The notes under the pieces were generated by a model. That model was not told the DNA's origin and did not search any database. It saw only the letters and a program-made list of their open reading frames with translations. The translations under genes were made by a program, and so were the position numbers. A stretch of 64,000 nucleotides of DNA, taken from positions 1-64,000 of the forward strand of contig QOCQ01000023.1 in NCBI GenBank assembly GCA_003574685.1, written 5' to 3'. The first letter of the stretch is position 1, and each line of letters opens with the position of its first letter. Origin of the DNA: Rhodospirillaceae bacterium SYSU D60007. GTDB taxonomy: Bacteria > Pseudomonadota > Alphaproteobacteria > Reyranellales > Reyranellaceae. Shown piece by piece: positions 60,904-64,000 of this stretch.

Positions 60904-62070
60904 TCAGCCGGGGGCGAGTGCCGGCTTGAACGCCGGCATGACCTCTTCGGCCACCCACTGGAACTGCTCCAGCATCACCGCCCTTGGTGTGCCGAGGCTG
61001 GTGCTGAGATTGATGTGCTCCATACCGGGGAAGCGCGCTTCCAGGCTCTTGATGTGCTCGATGAGCTGCGCCGGTGTGCCGGCAAACCAGGCGCCGAGCT
61101 TCATGTAGTGCTCCACCGTCGGTACGCCGGCGGCGCTCCAGCCGCCGCGGCGCGCGGCCGCCGCGACCGCATCCGGCGTGATGCCAGGCACGAAGCCCAG
61201 CGGCGCGAACATCTTCACGTGCTCCTCATAGAACGGCGTGATCTCGCGGATCGCCTGCTCGCGCGTTCTGGCGAGGTGGAAAAAGATGCCGATCTGCAGA
61301 TCCTGCCCCAGCTTCAGCTCCTTGCCGGCGCGCGCCGCGGCGTCGCGATAGGCCTTGATCGGGCCCTCCTGCATGGTGGCCGCGCCACCGCCGACCGACC
61401 CCTTGATGCCGTGCTTGACCATGAAATCGAGGCCGCGCGGGCTGGCGCTGACGATCGGCTGCCAGCACTCCAGCGAGTGCACCGGCCGCGGCACCAGCGT
61501 CAGCTCCTTGAGCTGATAGCCGCGGTAGGGCACCTCGGGCGGCAGCGTGTAATGCTTGCCCTTGTGACTGAAACGCTCATTGCGGAAGGCCTTGAAGATG
61601 ATCTCGACCTGTTCCTCGAAGAGCTCGCGGTTGGCGTCCTGGTCCTGCATCGGCGCGCCGAAGGTCTCGACCTCGCGCGTGTGATAGCCCCGGCCGACGC
61701 CGAACACGGTGCGGCCCTTCGTGAGGATATCAGCGACGGCGTAGTCTTCGGCCAGCCGCAGCGGATGCCACATCGGCGTTATGTTGAAGCCGCAACCGAT
61801 GCGCAGGTTCTTCGTGGCGTGCGCCAGATGCACCGCCATCATCAGCAGATTGGGGATGCACTCGTAGCCTTCGTGCTGGAAATGGTGCTCGGCCAGCCAG
61901 AGCGTATGCCAGCCCATGGCGTCCATCTTGCGGGCCACGGCCTCGGTCTTCTCAAAGACGCTGGCGAGCTGCTCGTTGGAGTAGCGCCGTTCGTTGGCGG
62001 GCGTCGCATCCTGGCCCATGTCGCCGAGATCGATATGGCCTGGATAGACGGTCGTGAACTTGTCGATCAT
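60904..62070 (-). CDS. LLM class flavin-dependent oxidoreductase (luciferase-like)
   Basis: A 388-residue bacterial-luciferase-fold enzyme: KMDAMGWHTLWLAEHHFQHEGYECIPNLLMMAVHLAHATKNLRIGCGFNI, HPLRLAEDYAVADILTKGRTVFGVGRGYHTREVETFG. It uses F420 or, more likely in a proteobacterium, FMNH2 plus O2 from a reductase encoded elsewhere. It is convergent with the FAD oxidase (5-nt gap) and may act on the same or a related heterocycle. Confidence 0.92.
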   Translation of the reverse strand: MIDKFTTVYPGHIDLGDMGQDATPANERRYSNEQLASVFEKTEAVARKMDAMGWHTLWLAEHHFQHEGYECIPNLLMMAVHLAHATKNLRIGCGFNITPMWHPLRLAEDYAVADILTKGRTVFGVGRGYHTREVETFGAPMQDQDANRELFEEQVEIIFKAFRNERFSHKGKHYTLPPEVPYRGYQLKELTLVPRPVHSLECWQPIVSASPRGLDFMVKHGIKGSVGGGAATMQEGPIKAYRDAAARAGKELKLGQDLQIGIFFHLARTREQAIREITPFYEEHVKMFAPLGFVPGITPDAVAAAARRGGWSAAGVPTVEHYMKLGAWFAGTPAQLIEHIKSLEARFPGMEHINLSTSLGTPRAVMLEQFQWVAEEVMPAFKPALAPG

Positions 62071-62112
62071 GGCGCCTGCTCCTCAATGCTCCAGCCTTGA
62101 ACCAGCGGGACA

Positions 62113-62826
62113 CTAGAACGTTTCGACGGGCGCCGCGAAGATATAGCCGCTGCCGCGCTCGGTCCTGATGAGGCGGGGCTGGGTCGGATTGGCTTCCAGC
62201 TTGCGGCGCAGGCGAAGTATCTGCACGTCAATGCTACGGTCAAAAACCTCCTGGTCATGCAGGCGGCTGGCGGTCAGCAATTGCTCGCGGCTCAGCACAC
62301 GCTGCGGGGCCTTCAGGAACACCGTCAGCAGGTTGAACTCGCCCTTGGTCAGCGGTATGAGGTCGCCGCCCGGCGAGGTCAGGCGGCGCGTTCGCAGGCT
62401 GAGTTCCCAGCCGGCAAAACGGTATCGGGTGCGCTTGTCCGCGGATGAATCCTGCGGTGTACGTTCCATCCGGCGCAGCGCCGCACGAATGCGGGCGAGC
62501 AACTCGCGCAGCGACACCGGCTTGGTCAGATAGTCGTCGGCGCCGAACTCCAGTCCGATCACCCGGTCGGCCTCGTCGCGACGGTGACCGCTGAGAATGA
62601 TGATCGGCAGGGCGGAATGGGCCCGCAGGTCGCGCAGCAGTTCCAGTCCGTCCTCGTTGGCAAGCTGGAGATCAAGGATGACCAGATCAACGGGCTGTCG
62701 GTCAAGCGCGCGGACCATCTCCTGCCCGCTGCCAGCCGTCGTGACGCGGAAGTTATGCTCGGCAAGATAGTCGGCGATCATTGCGCGGATCGCCGGATCA
62801 TCATCAACGGCAAGAACGTGCTTCAC
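62113..62826 (-). CDS. OmpR-family response regulator
   Basis: A 237-residue two-component regulator. The receiver domain (1-120) has the acidic pocket DDD (8-10), phospho-acceptor Asp52 (LVILDLQL), switch Ser79 and Lys102 (DYLTKP). The winged-helix domain (about 135-232) ends in ILRLRRKLEANPTQPRLIRTERGSGYIFAAPV. It is divergent from the peroxidase operon, with starts only about 24 nt apart, so it probably controls that operon. A cognate kinase may be the truncated gene at the window end. Confidence 0.94.
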   Translation of the reverse strand: MKHVLAVDDDPAIRAMIADYLAEHNFRVTTAGSGQEMVRALDRQPVDLVILDLQLANEDGLELLRDLRAHSALPIIILSGHRRDEADRVIGLEFGADDYLTKPVSLRELLARIRAALRRMERTPQDSSADKRTRYRFAGWELSLRTRRLTSPGGDLIPLTKGEFNLLTVFLKAPQRVLSREQLLTASRLHDQEVFDRSIDVQILRLRRKLEANPTQPRLIRTERGSGYIFAAPVETF

Positions 62827-62850
62827 AGGGCGAAAATCAGCATATGCGCG

Positions 62851-63864
62851 GTGCTGACCGCGCCATCAGATGCTAACGCCAACCGCCGCCGCGCGGTTCC
62901 CGCACCAGTACTGCGGGCAATGCTCGCCGGTGTCCTGCTGGCAATGCCGTACATGGCATTCGCGCAGCAATCCGGCGAGGCAGCACCCATAACCCCAATT
63001 CCGCTTGTGGCGCCATTGGACCCGGCCAAGGTCCGTATCGGGGAGAAACTGTTCAGCGATCGAAGACTGTCCCGCGGCAACATCCGGGCATGTACATCGT
63101 GCCATCAGCTTGAGCGCGGGGGCGACGACAACCGGATCTTGTCACCGGGCGCCGATGGCCAGCCGCTGGATTTCAATACGCCGACAATCTTCAACGTCTC
63201 GCTCAACTGGCGCTTCAACTGGCGCGGCAATTTCCGCGCGATCGAGGCGCAGAACGAATCCGCCCTGCTCGACCCACGGCTGATGAACACGTCATGGGAT
63301 GAATTGCTGGGAAAGCTGCGCGCGGACCCCACCTATGTTGCCGCGTTTACGGAGAGCTACGGCGGCGTCCCTGATCGCGCGCACGTGCTCGATGCACTGG
63401 CTGCCTTCCAGCGCTCGCTGCTGACACCCAATGCCCGCTTTGATCGCTATCTTCGCGGCGAGCACGACGCGATCTCGGCCGACGAGAAGCGTGGTTATGA
63501 GATGTTCCAGGCCTATGGCTGCATCGCCTGCCACCAGGGTGTGAACATCGGCGGCAACCTGTTCCAGAAGTTCGGAATCTTCGAGGACCCGTTCGTCCGG
63601 CGCAGCCGGCAGACCGTCGCCGATCTCGGCCGCTTCACCATTACCGGCCAGCACCGGGATCGCCATGTCTTTCGGGTACCGAGCCTGCGCAACGTGGCGC
63701 TGACGGCACCCTATTTCCACGACGGCAGCACCGACTCCCTGGCAGAGGCGGTGGAGATCATGGCGCGCAACCAGCTCGGGCGCACGCTGACACCGGAAGA
63801 GATCAGGCTGATCGTCAGCTTCCTCGATTCATTGACGGGGGACATCAAGGGCCAACGCCCATGA
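62851..63864 (+). CDS. Di-heme cytochrome c peroxidase (MauG/CcpA family)
   Basis: An approximately 337-residue exported protein with an n-region RRR, a hydrophobic core MLAGVLLAMPYMAFA and a cleavage site before QQ. It has two c-type haem sites, CTSCH (about 81-85) and CIACH (about 224-228), in the order typical of bacterial cytochrome c peroxidases and MauG-like enzymes, plus the LRNVALTAPYFHDGS segment. I place the start at GTG 62851 because the only in-frame ATG (62920) would remove the positive n-region; this is uncertain. It would reduce H2O2 in the periplasm or oxidise a protein or small-molecule partner. Confidence 0.9.
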   Translation: MLTAPSDANANRRRAVPAPVLRAMLAGVLLAMPYMAFAQQSGEAAPITPIPLVAPLDPAKVRIGEKLFSDRRLSRGNIRACTSCHQLERGGDDNRILSPGADGQPLDFNTPTIFNVSLNWRFNWRGNFRAIEAQNESALLDPRLMNTSWDELLGKLRADPTYVAAFTESYGGVPDRAHVLDALAAFQRSLLTPNARFDRYLRGEHDAISADEKRGYEMFQAYGCIACHQGVNIGGNLFQKFGIFEDPFVRRSRQTVADLGRFTITGQHRDRHVFRVPSLRNVALTAPYFHDGSTDSLAEAVEIMARNQLGRTLTPEEIRLIVSFLDSLTGDIKGQRP

Positions 63865-64000
63865 TGAGCGCCGCCAGCCGGATTCTGCCGCTTGTCGCTG
63901 CCCTGCTGCTGGCGCTGACCTGGCTGCTGGTCCGCAGCGCCAGTCCTGACGCGGCGCTGCACGAACGCGTGCAGGAGGCGTTGCGCATGGTGCTGCTTAA
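63861..64000 (+). CDS. N-terminus of a membrane protein, possibly a sensor histidine kinase (cut by window end)
   Basis: Only 46 residues are inside the window. The start overlaps the peroxidase stop (ATGA). The sequence is MMSAASRILPLVAALLLALT and continues as one hydrophobic helix, then SPDAALHERVQEALRMVLL, which looks like the start of a periplasmic helical sensor region. The nearby response regulator makes a histidine kinase plausible, but nothing in the visible part proves it. Confidence 0.5.
   Translation, partial: MMSAASRILPLVAALLLALTWLLVRSASPDAALHERVQEALRMVLL

Noticed and set aside
60460-62100. 546-codon rightward open frame
   Set aside because: It runs out of frame through the FAD oxidase end and antisense through the LLM enzyme; no domain support.

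Overview
The window is high-GC bacterial chromosome with dense operons and many 1-8 nt start/stop overlaps (ATGA, GTGA). Gene content points to a metabolically versatile soil or water alphaproteobacterium, of the Hyphomicrobiales or Reyranella-like kind: MocR regulator, DUF1491, CaiB-type CoA transferase, TRAP and Liv transporters, two hydantoinase/oxoprolinase modules, LLM flavin enzymes and DUF3606. The lineage is inferred from gene content only. There is one tRNA (Ser-GGA) and no rRNA or CRISPR.

Region 1 (1-24.3 kb) is mostly ordinary catabolic chromosome. It holds a MocR regulator, an iron-permease/P450 pair, a serine hydrolase followed by a CYP153-like P450, an alpha/beta hydrolase divergent from a CoA transferase, an orphan terminase-small-subunit-like protein and a D-2-hydroxyacid dehydrogenase. 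It continues with a TRAP transporter (dctPQM), a convergent hyuB-hyuA module, an aldo/keto reductase, a lipoprotein next to a Ser/Thr kinase with TPRs, and an HpcH/HpaI aldolase.

Region 2 (24.28-36.0 kb) starts with clpS and tRNA-Ser and then becomes a decayed accessory zone. It has remnants of a TPR cyclase, LigD DNA ligase, SRAP/YedK and an XRE repressor, and a frameshifted TumE-like toxin beside its intact HTH partner. Two paralogous RTX-like repeat proteins lie between near-identical 158-bp direct repeats. Further on is a divergent module whose two main proteins each carry an internal duplication, one of them a tandem double TetR-type HTH. This is the most unusual part of the window.

Region 3 (36-43.5 kb) holds a patatin-like phospholipase, a 2OG-Fe(II) oxygenase with a clear palindromic operator, a YcjX-YcjF pair (ycjX is frameshifted at a G4 run), a cytochrome-c/FTR1 iron permease fusion and an SDR.

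Region 4 (43.5-62 kb) looks like one large nitrogen-compound catabolic locus. It contains a complete Liv ABC importer (K,H,M,G,F), a class III aminotransferase, HyuA, HyuB, two PuuE-like polysaccharide-deacetylase-fold proteins, a complete Pot-type ABC importer (D,A,B,C), a DAO-family FAD oxidase and an LLM monooxygenase. I infer uptake and ring-opening/deamination of cyclic amides or amines; the substrate cannot be read from sequence.

Region 5 (62.1 kb to the end) is an OmpR-type response regulator divergent from a di-heme cytochrome c peroxidase, whose stop overlaps the start of a membrane protein cut off by the window edge.
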